Shown piece by piece: positions 24,061 to 36,391 of a stretch of DNA of 64,000 nt. A program made the position numbers and the translations under genes. Position 1 is the first letter of the stretch. The number at the start of each line of letters is the position of its first letter. This DNA is from Dastarcus helophoroides (lineage: Eukaryota; Arthropoda; Insecta; Coleoptera; Bothrideridae), in the NCBI GenBank assembly GCA_028583605.1, contig CM053337.1, forward strand, positions 16,679,664 through 16,743,663. The letters are read 5' to 3'. The notes under the pieces are model-generated. The model saw only the letters and a program-made list of their open reading frames with translations, was not told the origin of the DNA and searched no databases.

Positions 24061-27000
24061 TTATTTTGCAAATTCGACCTTTTTCTCAAAATTTGACTCT
24101 TCTTTCAAAGTTCGACTTTTTTCTCAAAATTCGACTTATTTTTATTAATTTGAGTTCCTTCGAAAAGTTTCGACAAAATTTCAACTTTTTTTTCTCAAAA
24201 TTCGACCTTTTTCTCAAAATTTTACTTTTTTCTCAAAATTCGAATTCCTTCCTTGAAATTTGATTTTCTTCGAGAAATTTCGACCAAATTTCAACTTTTT
24301 TCCCAAAATTCGACTTTTTTCTCAAAATTTAACTTTCTCCAAGAAAGTTCGACTAAACTTTAAACTTTTTTCTCAAAATTTAACTTTCTCCAAGAAAGTT
24401 CGACTGAACTTTAAACTTTTTTCTCAAAATTCGACTTTTTTTTTTAATTTTATTTTTTTCTGGAAATTTTGGCCAAACGTGTCAACTTTTTTCTCGAAAT
24501 TTAGTTTTTTTTGCAAAATTTAACTTTCCGGGGAAATTCCCACCGAAAGTCGATTTTTTTCTCAAATTTCGACCTTTTTCTCAAAATTTGACTTTTTTGC
24601 GGGAAATTTCGACCAAACTGCCAGAAAATTCGACTTTTTTTTTCAGAATTCGATTTTTTCAAAATTCGACGTTTTTTCAAAATTCGACTTTTTTTTCAAA
24701 ATTTGACTTTTTTTCCAAAATTCGACTTTTTTTCCAAAATTTGTCTTCTTTTTCAATTTGACTTTCTTTTAAAAATATCGACCGAATTTCAGCATTTTTT
24801 CAAAATGCGACCAGTTTCTCAAAATTTGACCTTTTCCAGAAAATTTCTACCAAACTTCAACTTTTTTCAAAATTCAACTCATTTCAAAATTCGACCTTTT
24901 TCTAAAAATTTAATTTTCTTCGGGAAATGTCGACCAGATTTCAATTTTATTCCCAACATTCGACCCTTCAGTCAAAATTAGACTTTCTTCGGTAATGATC
25001 GATCAAACTTCGACTTTTTTCTCAAATTTCGACCTTTTGCTCAAAATTAGAATTTCTCGGAGAAATATCGACCACAATTCGACTTTTTGCCCAAAATTCC
25101 AGTTTTTTTTTCAAAATTCGACTTTTTTTCCAAAATTCGACTTTTTCTCCAAAATTCGACTTTTTTCCCGAAATTCCACGTTTTCTTTCAAAATTCGACT
25201 TTTTTTCCAAAATTCGACTTTTTTCCAAAATTCCACTTTTTCTTTCAAAATTCGACGTTTTTTCAAAATTCGACTTTTTTTCCAAAATTCGACTTTTTTT
25301 CCAAAATTCGACTTTTTCTTCCAAAATTCGACTTTTTTTCCAAAATTCGACTTTTTCTCCAAAATTCGACTTTTTTTCCGAAATTCCACTTTTTCTTTCA
25401 AAATTCGACTTTTTTTCCAAAATTCGACTTTTTTTCCAAAATTCGACTTTCTCCAAAATTCGACTTTTTTCCCGAAATTCCACTTTTTCTTTCAAAATTC
25501 GACTTTTTTTCCAAAATTCGACTTTTTTTCCAAAATTCGACTTTTTCTCCAAAATTTGACTTTTTTCCCGAAATTCCACTTTTTCTTTCAAAATTCGACT
25601 TTTCCGGAAAATTTCGACCAAACTTCAACTTTTTTCAAAATTCAATTCTTTTCAAAATTCGACCTTTTTCTCAAAATTTGACTTTCTTCGGGAAATGTCG
25701 ACCAAATTTCAACTTTTTTCCCAAAATTCGACCTTTCAGTCAAAATTAGACTTTCTCCGGAAATGATCGACCAAACTTCGATTTTTTTCTTAAATTTCGA
25801 CCTTTTCTTCAAAATTAGAATTTTTCCTGGAAATATCGACCAAACTTCGACTTTTTGCCCAAAATTCCACTTTTTCTTTCAAAATTCGACTTTTTTCCCA
25901 AAATTCGACTTTTTCCCCAAAATTCGACTTTTTTGCCGAAATTCCACTTTTTCTTTCAAAATTCGACTTTTTTTAAAATCTAACTTTCCTCGAAAAATTT
26001 CGACCAAATTTCAGTATTTTTCTCAAAATTTGACTTTCTCTGGAAAATTTCGACCAAACTTGACCTTTTTTTTTTCAAAAGTCGACTTTTTTTTCAAAAT
26101 TCGACCTTTTTCTCAAAATTTGACTTTCTTCGGAAAATGACAATCTAATTTCAACTTTTTTCCAAAAATTCGATCTTTCTTTCAACATTAGACTTTCTCC
26201 GAGAATGATCGACCAAACTTCGACTTTTTTTTTTCAAATTTCGACCCTTTCCTCAAAATTAGAATTTCTCCGGGAAATATTGACCAAAATTCGAGTTTTT
26301 GTTCGAAATTCGACTTTTTTTCCAAAATTCGACCTTTTTCCCAAAATTCGTCTTTTTTCAAAATTCGATTTTTTTCTCAAAATTCGACTTTTTTTTAATT
26401 TGACTTTCTTCGAAAATTTCGGACCAAATTTCATAATTTTTCCCAAAATTCGACTTTTTTCTTAAAATTTGACCTGCACCGGAAAATTTCGACCAAACTT
26501 CAACTTTTTTTTCAAAATTCGACTTTATTTTCAAAATTCGACTTTTTTTTCAAAATTCGACCTTTTCCTCAAAATTAGAATTTCTTCGGGAAATATTGAC
26601 CAAAATTCGACTTTTTTCCCAAAATTCGACTTTTTTTCCAAAATTCGATCTTTTCCCAAAATTCGACTTTTTTTTAAATTTGACTTTCTTCGAAAAATTT
26701 CGAACAAATTTCATAATTTTTCCCAAAATTCGACTTTTTTCTTAAAATTTGACCTGCACCGGACAATTTCGACCAAACTATTTTCAAAATTCGACTTTTT
26801 TTTCAAAATTCGTCTCTTTTTCTTAAAATTTGACTTTCTTCGGAAAATATCGACCAAATTTCAATTTTTCCCCAAAATTCGACCTTTCTTTCAAAATTAG
26901 ACTTCCTTCGGGAATGATCGACCAAACTTCGATTTTTTTCAAATTTCCTCAGAATTAGAATTTCTTCGGAAAATATCGACCAAACTTCGACTTTTTTTTC

Positions 27001-27340
27001 CAAATTCGACCTTTTTCTCAAAATTGGAATTTCTTCGGGAAATATCGACCAAAATTCGACTTTTCTCTCAAAATTCGACCTTTCTTTCTCAAAATTGGAG
27101 TTTCTTCGAGAAATTTCAACTTTTTTCCCAAAATTAGACGTTTTCTCTGGAAATTTGACTTTCTTCGAAAAATGTTGATCAAATTTAGTTTTTTCTGGAA
27201 ATTTTATTTCTCTCGAATTATTTTCTAAAATTGGTCTTTTTTTCGTAAATTTCATTTTTTTTTTCGTAAATTTCATCTATTTTCCTAAAGTTCATCTTTT
27301 TTTTAGTAAATTTCTCTTCTTTTGCTGAAATGTTTTTAAA
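24061..27340 (+). repeat. T-rich satellite family D (19-20 bp)
   Basis: The monomer is about CAAAATTCGACTTTTTTTC. It is densest and most regular at 25080-25600, with more diverged copies on both sides. A longer unit is marked by GGGAAATGTCGACCAAA or GGAAATATCGACCAAA followed by TTTCAACTTTTTTC, seen near 24928, 25050, 25690, 25830, 26270, 26590 and 26970. Two overlapping plus-strand frames of 228 and 220 codons, and minus-strand frames of up to 199 codons, are open at once. That is expected of a low-complexity repeat, not of a gene. Confidence 0.93.
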
Positions 27341-28832
27341 TCTGACTTTTTTCTTGGGACGTATTCTTAAAGTGAATAAAAATTTCAAAATGGTGTCGAA
27401 AAAATCCAGTTTCGATGTCAAATTGCTAGAAAAAAGCCAATTTCGGGTTTGTTCGAGAAGTTTTGGTTTTAATTGTAAAAATTCGTCTTTTTTTGGCTCC
27501 GAAGCATTACCCTCTCTAATAATTTCCGGTTTTGATTACTAGCCCGAAAAATCGTCTAGACTTGGGCGTATTTCATCTAATTCGGGCGCCAAATCAGGCG
27601 CGAATTCCGGTTTGTTGATTCAGATAGGAGACGCGATCGTGTTTGTTTAAGGGTCGTTGACGCCCAAGTATTAGATAAGGGGTCGTTGATCGTTCACCGG
27701 TTGTTTGTCTGAATTTTTTTCGAAAGTTTGCTGATCTGTGTGGAATTCTCATAATGTAAACGGAATAAAAAGGGGCGTTTTTACACAACATCGTCGGCAA
27801 AAAGCCACAAAAAACATCTAATAACGAACGGCGGATGAATTTGATGATCCAACAGATGATACGAGAATTCGTTAGACAACAAAATCTACGAGTAAGTGTA
27901 AGTGTTACTCTCAAGTTTTTGGTTGAAAGAGGAGAATGTTCGCGACATCTATTAATTAGGGAGTCCGCGGTTGGCCCAATATAACTTAACTCGCTTTATT
28001 AGAGGAAATTCTGCTTTTAATCTTGCTAATTTGGTCGAAGTTAGAAGAAATTCTGAAAGTGGGGCATGTTATCGTCTTTCTCGGGCTCTCTCCAATTTAA
28101 ATTAAACCCTCTCCCCTGTTATTAAAAACGATTCGACGTATTTATGTCGGTAGTTTAGCAATTCGAAGGCTCTCCAGCTCTGTAATTTAGCTTCGACAGT
28201 TTTATGAAACCAACCGTCTGTCAGATCGAACAACTGCAACAATTTCGGTATTCATGCTCTATAAAATTTTACGATCAAAGGACATTAACGGCGCCCTCTC
28301 TTGCTGCGGTGAAAGGACGTAATTCCAGCTTTTGGAACGCGGCCGTCGTCGCCCCGGTATGACGCTCGAGCTTCGATTGTTTTTTCTTGGTCAACTTCGA
28401 TTTCCTCGTTCGTTCGTTCTGTAACATCATCTGAATTAACCAATTTAATACATCGATGATGGTTATCGGTCGGACTTCAAATAAATCCGAGTACGAATCC
28501 GTCGCCTGGGGCGCTTTCACGTGCACGATACGGAAGTAGCGAAGACCGTTTGTGCCCGTGACGGTTTGTTTTTGTTACGATGGGACCGATTCTGATATCG
28601 CTTTCGATGGGAAATCCTATTAATCGTTTACTTTGACCAACTCATCATTGAATTTTTGAACTGTTAAAATCGAATTTTTAATGCCAAAATTTTGAGTTTT
28701 TTAAATGTTTGTTGCTTGTTTGATTTTTATCGATGGTTTTATTAATTTTGTTTACATTTTATTCATATTTTCTTGTTGTTTGTTGACTGTTCTCTATGTT
28801 TTGGTGGTTTGTTGGTGTTTTGCATTAATTAG
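27341..28832. other. Unique island 4
   Basis: Non-repetitive DNA between the T-rich array and the GGTACC satellite. A minus-strand open frame at 28275-28574 is listed separately. Another at 27594-27914 (106 codons, minus) has no recognisable features. The last ~150 bp (28680-28830) are T/G-rich with no visible repeat unit. Confidence 0.5.
28275..28574 (-). other. Open frame, possible exon or gene relic; unrecognised
   Basis: The minus-strand frame is open from just after a TAA at 28575-28577 to a stop at 28275, about 99 codons. Its translation looks more protein-like than other frames in the window. It has an aromatic/basic segment GLRYFRIVHVKAPQ, then DSYSDLFEVRP, a hydrophobic stretch IIDVLNWLIQMML and a basic stretch RTRKSKLTKKKQSK. 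No in-frame ATG begins the protein-like part, so an exon or relic is likelier than a complete gene. The RYFRI segment faintly recalls discoidin-type beta-sandwich domains, but this is too weak to name a family. I see no convincing splice sites. Confidence 0.2.
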
Positions 28833-31800
28833 ATGTTGCTTGCTTTCGAACAATTTATGGTACCAAGTACCCAGTACCAATGATGTTATTCAAATTATTT
28901 CATGTTATTTTGGTACAATCAAAAGTCGTGAAATCGCTTTGTCAACTGATAAAGTGCATTTTTAAAGATTTGTGGTACCGGGTACCAACAATGTAATTTG
29001 GATTAGTCATTTGTTCTAATCTTCTGACGTATTAGGAAGACATGAAATCGCTTGGGCAAATATCAGAAGATACGTACTTTCAAACAATTTATGGTACCAA
29101 GCCTCGACAGATTGTTACTGGTACCATTACTAGATAGTTACTTCAAACAGCAAATGCCAATAATATGATGCAAAATTGGTTTGGTATTTTTCTGGTTCAT
29201 TCAAAAGTTCTGAAATCGCTTTAGCAACTATTAAAGTGCATTTGTGGTACCAAGCACCAAAACTGTAATTTGAAATAGTTTTTATGTTTTGGAATAGTAA
29301 CTTATTGTTTTTCTAATACACTAAGAAGTCCTGAAGTCGTTTTTGCAAATATCAGAAGTCGTCTATTTTCGGACAATTTGTGGTACCAAGTACCGAGTAC
29401 CAATGCTGTAATTTACATTATTTAGTGCTTTTGCTATTCCGATGCAACAAAAAGTCGTGAAATTGCTTTGTCAACTGATAAAGTGCACTTTCAAAGATTT
29501 GTGGTACCGGGTACCAATAATGTAATTTGAATTTAGTCATCTGTTCCGTTCTTCCGACGTATTCAAAAGTCCTGGAATCGCTTTTGTAAATTTTAGGAGT
29601 CGCGTAGTTTTGAATAATTTATGGTACCAAATCGTGGCAGATTGTTACTGGTACCATTGCTAAATAACAACTAGAAAAATTAAATACAAATAATATGATG
29701 CAACATTGGTTTCTATTTTTCCGGTTCATTCAAAAGTTTTGAAACCGTTTTTGCAGCTATTAAAGTGTGTGTGGTACCACGTACCAAAACTATGATTTAA
29801 AATAGTTTTTATGTTTTGGAATAGTAATTTGTCATGTTTTTTAACACACTGAGAAGTCGTGAACTAGGTTTTGCAAATATCAGAAGTCGCCCATTTTCTA
29901 ACAATTTGTGGTACCAAGTACCGAGTACCAATGCTGTAATTTACATTATTTAGTGCTTCTGTTCTTCTGGTACAACGAAAAGTCGTGAAATCGCTTTGTC
30001 GATTGATAAAGTGCGATTTCAAAGATTTGTGGTACCTGGTACCTATAATATAATTTTGATTAGTCACCTGTTTTGTTTTTCCGACGTATTCAGAAGTCCT
30101 CGATTTGTTTTTGTAAATTTTAGGAGTCGCCTAGTTTCGAATAATTTATGGTACCAAATCGTGGCAGATTGTTACTGGTACCATTGCTAAATAACAACTA
30201 GAAAAATTAAATACAAATAATATGATGCAACATTGGTTTCTATTTTTCCGGTTCATTCAAAAGTTTTGAAACCGTTTTTGCAGCTATTAAAGAGTGTGTG
30301 GTACCACGTACCAAAACTATGATTTAAAATAGTTTTTATGTTTTGGAATAGTAATTTGTCATGTTTTTTAACATACTGAGAAGTCCTGAAGTAGGTTTTG
30401 CAAATATCAGAAGTCGCCTATTTTCTAACAATTTGTGGTATCAAGTACCGAGTACCAATGCTGTAATTTACATTATTTAGTGCTTCTGTTCTTCTGGTAC
30501 AACGAAAAGTCGTGAAATCGCTTTGTCGACTGATAAAGTGCGATTTCAAAGATTTGTGGTACCGGGTACCAATAATATAATTTTGATTAGTCACCTGTTT
30601 TGTTTTTCCGACGTATTCAGAAGTCCTCGATTTGTTTTTGTAAATTTTAGGAGTCGCGTAGTTTCGAATAATTTATGGTACCAAATCGTGGTAGATTGTT
30701 ACTGGTACCATTGCTAAATAACAACTAGAAGAATTAAATACAAATAATATGATGCAACATTGGTTTCGATTTTTCCGGTCCATTCAAAAGTTTTGAAACC
30801 GCTTTTGCAGCTATTAAAGTGTGTGTGGTACCAGGTACCAAAGCTGTGATTTAAAATAGTATTTATGTTTTGGAATAGTAACTTTGTCATCTTTTTTCAA
30901 CACACTGAGAAGTCCTGAAGTAGGTTTGCAAATATCAGAAGTCGCCATATTTTCTAACAATTTGTGGTACCAAGTACCGAGTACCAATGCTGTAATTTAC
31001 ATTATTTAGTAGCTTCTGTTCTTCTGGTACAACGAAAAGTCGTGAAATCGCTTTGTCGACTGATTAAGTGCGATTTCAAAGATTTGTGGTACCTGGTACC
31101 TATAATATAATTTTAGATTAGTCATCTGTTTTGTTTTTCCGAAGTATTCAGAAGTCCTCGATTTGTTTTTGTAAATTTTAGGAGTCGCGTAGTTTCGAAT
31201 AATTTATGGTACCAAATCGTGGTAGATTGTTACTGGTACCATTGCTAAATAACAACTAGAAGAATTAAATACAAATAATATGATGCAACATTGGTTTCCA
31301 TTTTTCCGGTTCATTCAAAAGTTTTGAAACCGTTTTAGCAGCTATTAAAGATTGTGTGGTACCACGTACCAAAACTATGATTTAAAATAATTTTTATGTT
31401 TTGGAATAGTAATTTGTCATGTTTTTTAACACACTGAGAAGTCCTGAAGTAGGTTTTGCAAATATCAGAAGTCGCCTATTTTCTAACAATTTGTGGTACC
31501 AAGTACCGAGTACCAATGCTGTAATTTACATTATTTAGTGCTTCTGTTCTTCTGGTACAACGAAAAGTCGTGAAATCGCTTTGTCGACTGATAAAGTGCG
31601 CTTTCAAAGATTTGTGGTACCGGGTACCAATAATATAATTTTGATTAGTCACCTGTTTTGTTTTTCCGACGTATTCAGAAGTCCTCGATTTGTTTTTGTA
31701 AATTTTAGGAGTCGCGTAGTTTCGAATAATTTATGGTACCAAATCGTGGTAGATTGTTACTGGTACCATTGCTAAATAACAACTAGAAGAATTAAATACA

Positions 31801-34800
31801 AATAATATGATGCAACATTGGTTTCGATTTTTCCGGTCCATTCAAAAGTTTTGAAACCGCTTTTGCAGCTATTAAAGTGTGTGTGGTACCAGGTACCAAA
31901 GCTGTGATTTAAAATAGTATTTATGTTTTGGAATAGTAACTTGTCATATTTTTTAACACACTGAGAAGTCCTGAAGTAGGTTTTGCAAATATCAGAAGTC
32001 GCATATTTTCTAACAATTTGTGGTACCAAGTACCGAGTACCAATGCTGTAATTTACATTATTTAGTGCTTCTGTTCTTCTGGTACAACGAAAAGTCGTGA
32101 AATCGCTTTGTCGACTGATAAAGTGCGATTTCAAAGATTTGTGGTACCGGGTACCAATAATATAATTTTGATTAGTCACCTGTTTTGTTTTTCCGACGTA
32201 TTCAGAAGTCCTCGATTTGTTTTTGTAAATTTTAGGAGTCGCGTAGTTTCGAATAATTTATGGTACCAAATCGTGGCAGATTGTTACTGGTACCATTGCT
32301 AAATAACAACTAGAAAAATTAAATACAAATAATATGATGCAACATTGGTTTCTATTTTTCCGGTTCATTCAAAAGTTTTGAAAGCGCTTTTGCAGCTATT
32401 AAAGTGTGTGTGGTTCCAGGTACCAAAACTGTGATTTAAAATAGTTTTTATGTTTTGGAAGAGTAACTTGTTATGCTTTTTTAACGCACTGAGAAGTACT
32501 AAAGTCGTTTTTACAATAATCAGACGTCGCCTGCTTTCGAACAATTTATGGTACCAAGTACCAAGTACCCAGTGCCAATGATGTTATTCCAATTATTTCA
32601 CATGTCATTCCGGTACAATCAAAAGTCATGAAATCGCTTTTGCAACTATAAAAGTGCGTTTTCAAAGAGTTGTGGTACCGGGTACCAACAATGTAATTTG
32701 GATTAGTCATTTGTTCTAATCTTTTGACGTATTAGGAAGACATGAAATCGCTTGGGCAAATATCAGAAGATACGTACTTTCAAACAATTTATGGTACCAA
32801 GCCTCGGCAGATTGTTACTGGTACCATTACTAGATAGTTACTTCAACCAGCAAATGCCAATAATATGATGCAAAATTGGTTTGGTATTTTTCTGGTTCAT
32901 TCAAAAGTTCTGAAATCGCTTTAGCAACTATTAAAGTGCATTTGTGGTACCAAGCACCAAAACTGTAATTTGAAATAGTTTTTATGTTTTGGAATAGTAA
33001 CTTATTGTTTTTCTAATACACTAAGAAGTCCTGAAGTCGTTTTTGTAAATATCAGAAATCGCCGATTTTCGGACCATTTGTGGTACCAAGTACCGAGTAC
33101 CAATGCTGTAACTCACATTATTTAGTGCTTTTGCTAGTCCGATGCAACGAAAAGTCGTGAAATTGCTTTGTCAACTGATAAAGTGCACTTTCAAAGATTT
33201 GTGGTACCGGGTACCAATAATGTAATTTGAATTTAGTCATCTGTTCCGTTCTTCCGACGTATTCAAAAGTCCAGGAGTCGCTTTTGTAAATTTTAGGAGT
33301 CGCGTAGTTTTGAATAAATTATGGTACCAAATCGTGGCAGATTGTTACTGGTACCATTGCCAAATAATAACTAGAAGAATTAAATACGAAAAATATGATG
33401 CAAAATTGGTTTCTATTTTTCTGGTTCATTCGAAAGTTCTGCAACCGCTTTTGCAGCTATTAAAGTGTGTGTGGTACCAGGTGCCAAACTGTGATTTAAA
33501 ATAGTTTTTATGTTTTGGAATAGTAACTTGTTATGTTTTTTTAACGCACTGAGAAGTCCCGAACTCGTTTTTGTAAATATCAGAAGTCGCCTATTTTTTA
33601 ACAACTTGTGGTACCAAGCACCGAGTACCAATGCTGTAATTTACATTATTTAGTGCTTTTGTTATTCTAGTACAACGAAAAGTTGTGAAATCGCTTTGTC
33701 AACTGATAAAGTGCATTTTCAAAGATTTGTGGTACCGGGTACCAACAATGTAACTTGGATTAGTCATCTATTCCGTGTTTCCGACGTATTCAAAAGTCCT
33801 GGAGTCGTTTTTGCAAATTTTAGGAGTCGCGTAGTTTTCAATAAATTATGGAACCAAATCGTGGCAGATTGTTACTGGTACCATTGCTAAATAATAAGTA
33901 GAAGAATTAAATACGAATAATATGATGCAATATTGGTTTCTATTTTTTCGGTTCATTCAAAAGTTTTGAAACCGCTTTTGCAGCTATTAAAGTGTGTGTG
34001 GTACCAGGTACCAAAACTGTGATTTAAAATAGTTTTTATGTTTTGGAATAGTAACTTGTTATGCTTTTTTAACGCACTGAGAAGTCCTAAAGTCGTTTTT
34101 GCAATAATCAGACGTCGCCTGCTTTCGAACAATTTATGGTACCAAGTACCAAGTACCTAGTACCAATGATGTTATTCAAATTATTTCATATGTCATTCTG
34201 GTACAATCAAAAGTTGTGAAATCGCTTTTGCAACTATAAAAGTGCGTTTTCAAAAATTTGTGGTACCGGGTACCAACAATGTAATTTGGATTAGTCATTT
34301 GTTCTAATCTTCTGACGTATTAGGAAGACATGAAATCGCTTGGGCAAATATCAGAAGATACGTACTTTCAAACAATTTATGGTACCAAGCCTCGGCAGAT
34401 TGTTACTGGTACCATTACTAGATAGTTACTTCAAACACCAAATACCAATAATATGATGCAAAATTGGTTTGGTATTTTTCTGGTTCATTCAAAAGTTCTG
34501 AAATCGCTTTAGCAACTATTAAAGTGCATTTGTGGTACCAAGCACCAAAACTGTAATTTGAAATAATTTTTATGTTTTGGAATAGTAACTTATTGTTTCT
34601 TCTAATACACTAAGAAGTCCTGAAGTCGTTTTTGCAAATATCAGAAGTCGCCGATTTTGTGACAATTTGTGGTACCAAGTACCGAGTAGCAATGCTGTAA
34701 TTTACATTATTTAATGCTTCTGTTATTCTAGTACAACGAAAAGTCGTGAAATCGCTTTTTTAACTAATAAAGTGCGCTTTTCAAGATATGTGGTACCGGG

Positions 34801-36391
34801 TACCAATAATGTAATTTGCATTAGTAACCTGTTCTGTTCTTCCGACGTATTCAGAAGTGCTGGAATCATTTTTGCAAATTTTAGAAGTCGCGTAGTTTTG
34901 AATAATTTATAGTACCAGATTGTTACTGGTACCGCTGCTAGGTAATAATTTGTGATACTAATATCGACAATATAATTCAAAACTGGTTTTTTCCGGCTCA
35001 TTCGAAAGTCAAAAAAGCCTTTCGCATTTAAAAAGTGCTTTTGGGGTACCGGGTACTACAGACAGTAATTGGTAGTACCAAATACGAATAATATGATGCA
35101 AAATTGATTTCCATTATTTCGATTCATTTAAAAGTTCTGAAACCGCTTTTGCAGCTATTAAAGTTTGTATGGTACCAGGTACCAAAAATATTATTTAAAA
35201 GAGTTTTTATGTTTTGGAATAGTAACTTGTTATGTTTTTTAAACGCAGTGAGAAGTCCTGAACTCTTTTTCGTAAATATTAGAAGTCGCCTATTTTCTAA
35301 CAATCTGTGGTACCAAGCACCAAGTACCAATGCTGTAATTTACATTATTTAGTGCTTTTGTTATTCTGGTGCAACGGAAAGTCGTGAAATCGCTTTGTCA
35401 ACTGATAAATTGCGCTTTCGAAGATTTGTGGTACCGGGTACCAATAATGTAATTTTGATTAGTCACCTGTTTCGTTCTTCCGACGTATTCAGAAGTCCTG
35501 GAATTGTTTTTGCAAATTTTAGATATCGTCTTCTCGTCTTTTAAAATAATTTACGCTTTTTAAATAATTTATGGTACCAAATCTCGACAGATTGTTACTG
35601 GTACCGCTGGCTACTAGGTAATAATTTGTGGTTTTAAATACCAACAATATATTTCAAAATTGTTTTTTTTCCGGCTCATTCGTAAGTTCTAAAATCGCTT
35701 TCGCATTTAGAAAGTGTATTTAGGGTACCAGGTACCAAAAATTGAGAGAAATTAGTAGCACCAAATACGAATAATATGATACAAAATTGGTTTCCATTTT
35801 CCGGTTTATTTCAAAGTCTTGAAACCGCTTTCGCAGCTATTAAAATGGATTTGTGGTACCGGGTACCAAAACTGTGATTTGAAATAGTCGCTAGACCAAT
35901 TCGTTTCACCAAAAATAAAGTCGCTTGTTATGTTTTTCTGGCACATTGAGAAGTCTTGAAATCGTTTTTCCAATTAGAAGTCGCATACTTTCGAACAATG
36001 TATGGTACCAAGTACCAATTATGTAATTCATATCAGTGAGCACGAACGTTGTTCTGGTACATTCAAAAGTCTTGAAATCGCTTGTGCAATTACTGTTAAA
36101 GTGCTTTCAAGCTTATGTGGTACCAGGTACCAATAATGTAATTTGATACAGTCAGTTATTCTAATTTTCTAACATGGCGAGAAGCCCTGAAAACATTTTT
36201 GCGTCCTGAAATCACTTTTGCAAGTATCCGAAGTCGCGTACTTTCGGACGATTAATGGTACCAGGTACCCAGTAACATAATTCAAATTAGCCAACGTTTC
36301 TATTTTTCTGGCATATTAATGGTTCTGAATTTGCAATTGTTAGTGTGCGCGTGTTTTCAAACATTTGTGGTACCGGGTACCAACAATGTCG
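28833..36391 (+). repeat. Satellite family E, GGTACC-rich, plus orientation
   Basis: The higher-order unit is about 528 bp, made of four diverged monomers. In one copy the GGTACC anchors lie near 30031, 30149, 30300, 30434 and 30558 (steps of 118, 151, 134 and 124 bp). Anchors often occur as close pairs or triplets, for example TTTGTGGTACCGGGTACC and GGTACCAAGTACCGAGTACC. Monomers share GAAGTCCTGAAATCGCTTTT-like and AATTTATGGTACC-like words. A distinct subtype carrying CATGAAATCGCTTGGGC recurs at 29041, 32741 and 34329, that is 3700 and 1588 bp apart, about seven and three higher-order units. Copies right of about 35000 are more diverged. No coding sequence. Confidence 0.95.
30240..32353 (+). 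repeat. Two tandem, nearly identical 1057-bp blocks in family E
   Basis: Two 528-bp unit subtypes alternate. One has CACGTACCAAAACTATG (30297 and 31354). The other has CAGGTACCAAAGCTGTG (30825 and 31882). Both pairs are 1057 bp apart, so a two-unit block was duplicated. Long stretches such as 30720-30860 and 31780-31920 appear identical by eye, which suggests recent amplification. Confidence 0.85.

Noticed and set aside
24995..25749. Overlapping plus-strand frames of 228 and 220 codons, rich in Phe, Ser and Lys
   Set aside because: They translate the 19-20-bp T-rich monomer. Several frames on both strands are open at once, there is no start context, and composition is low complexity.
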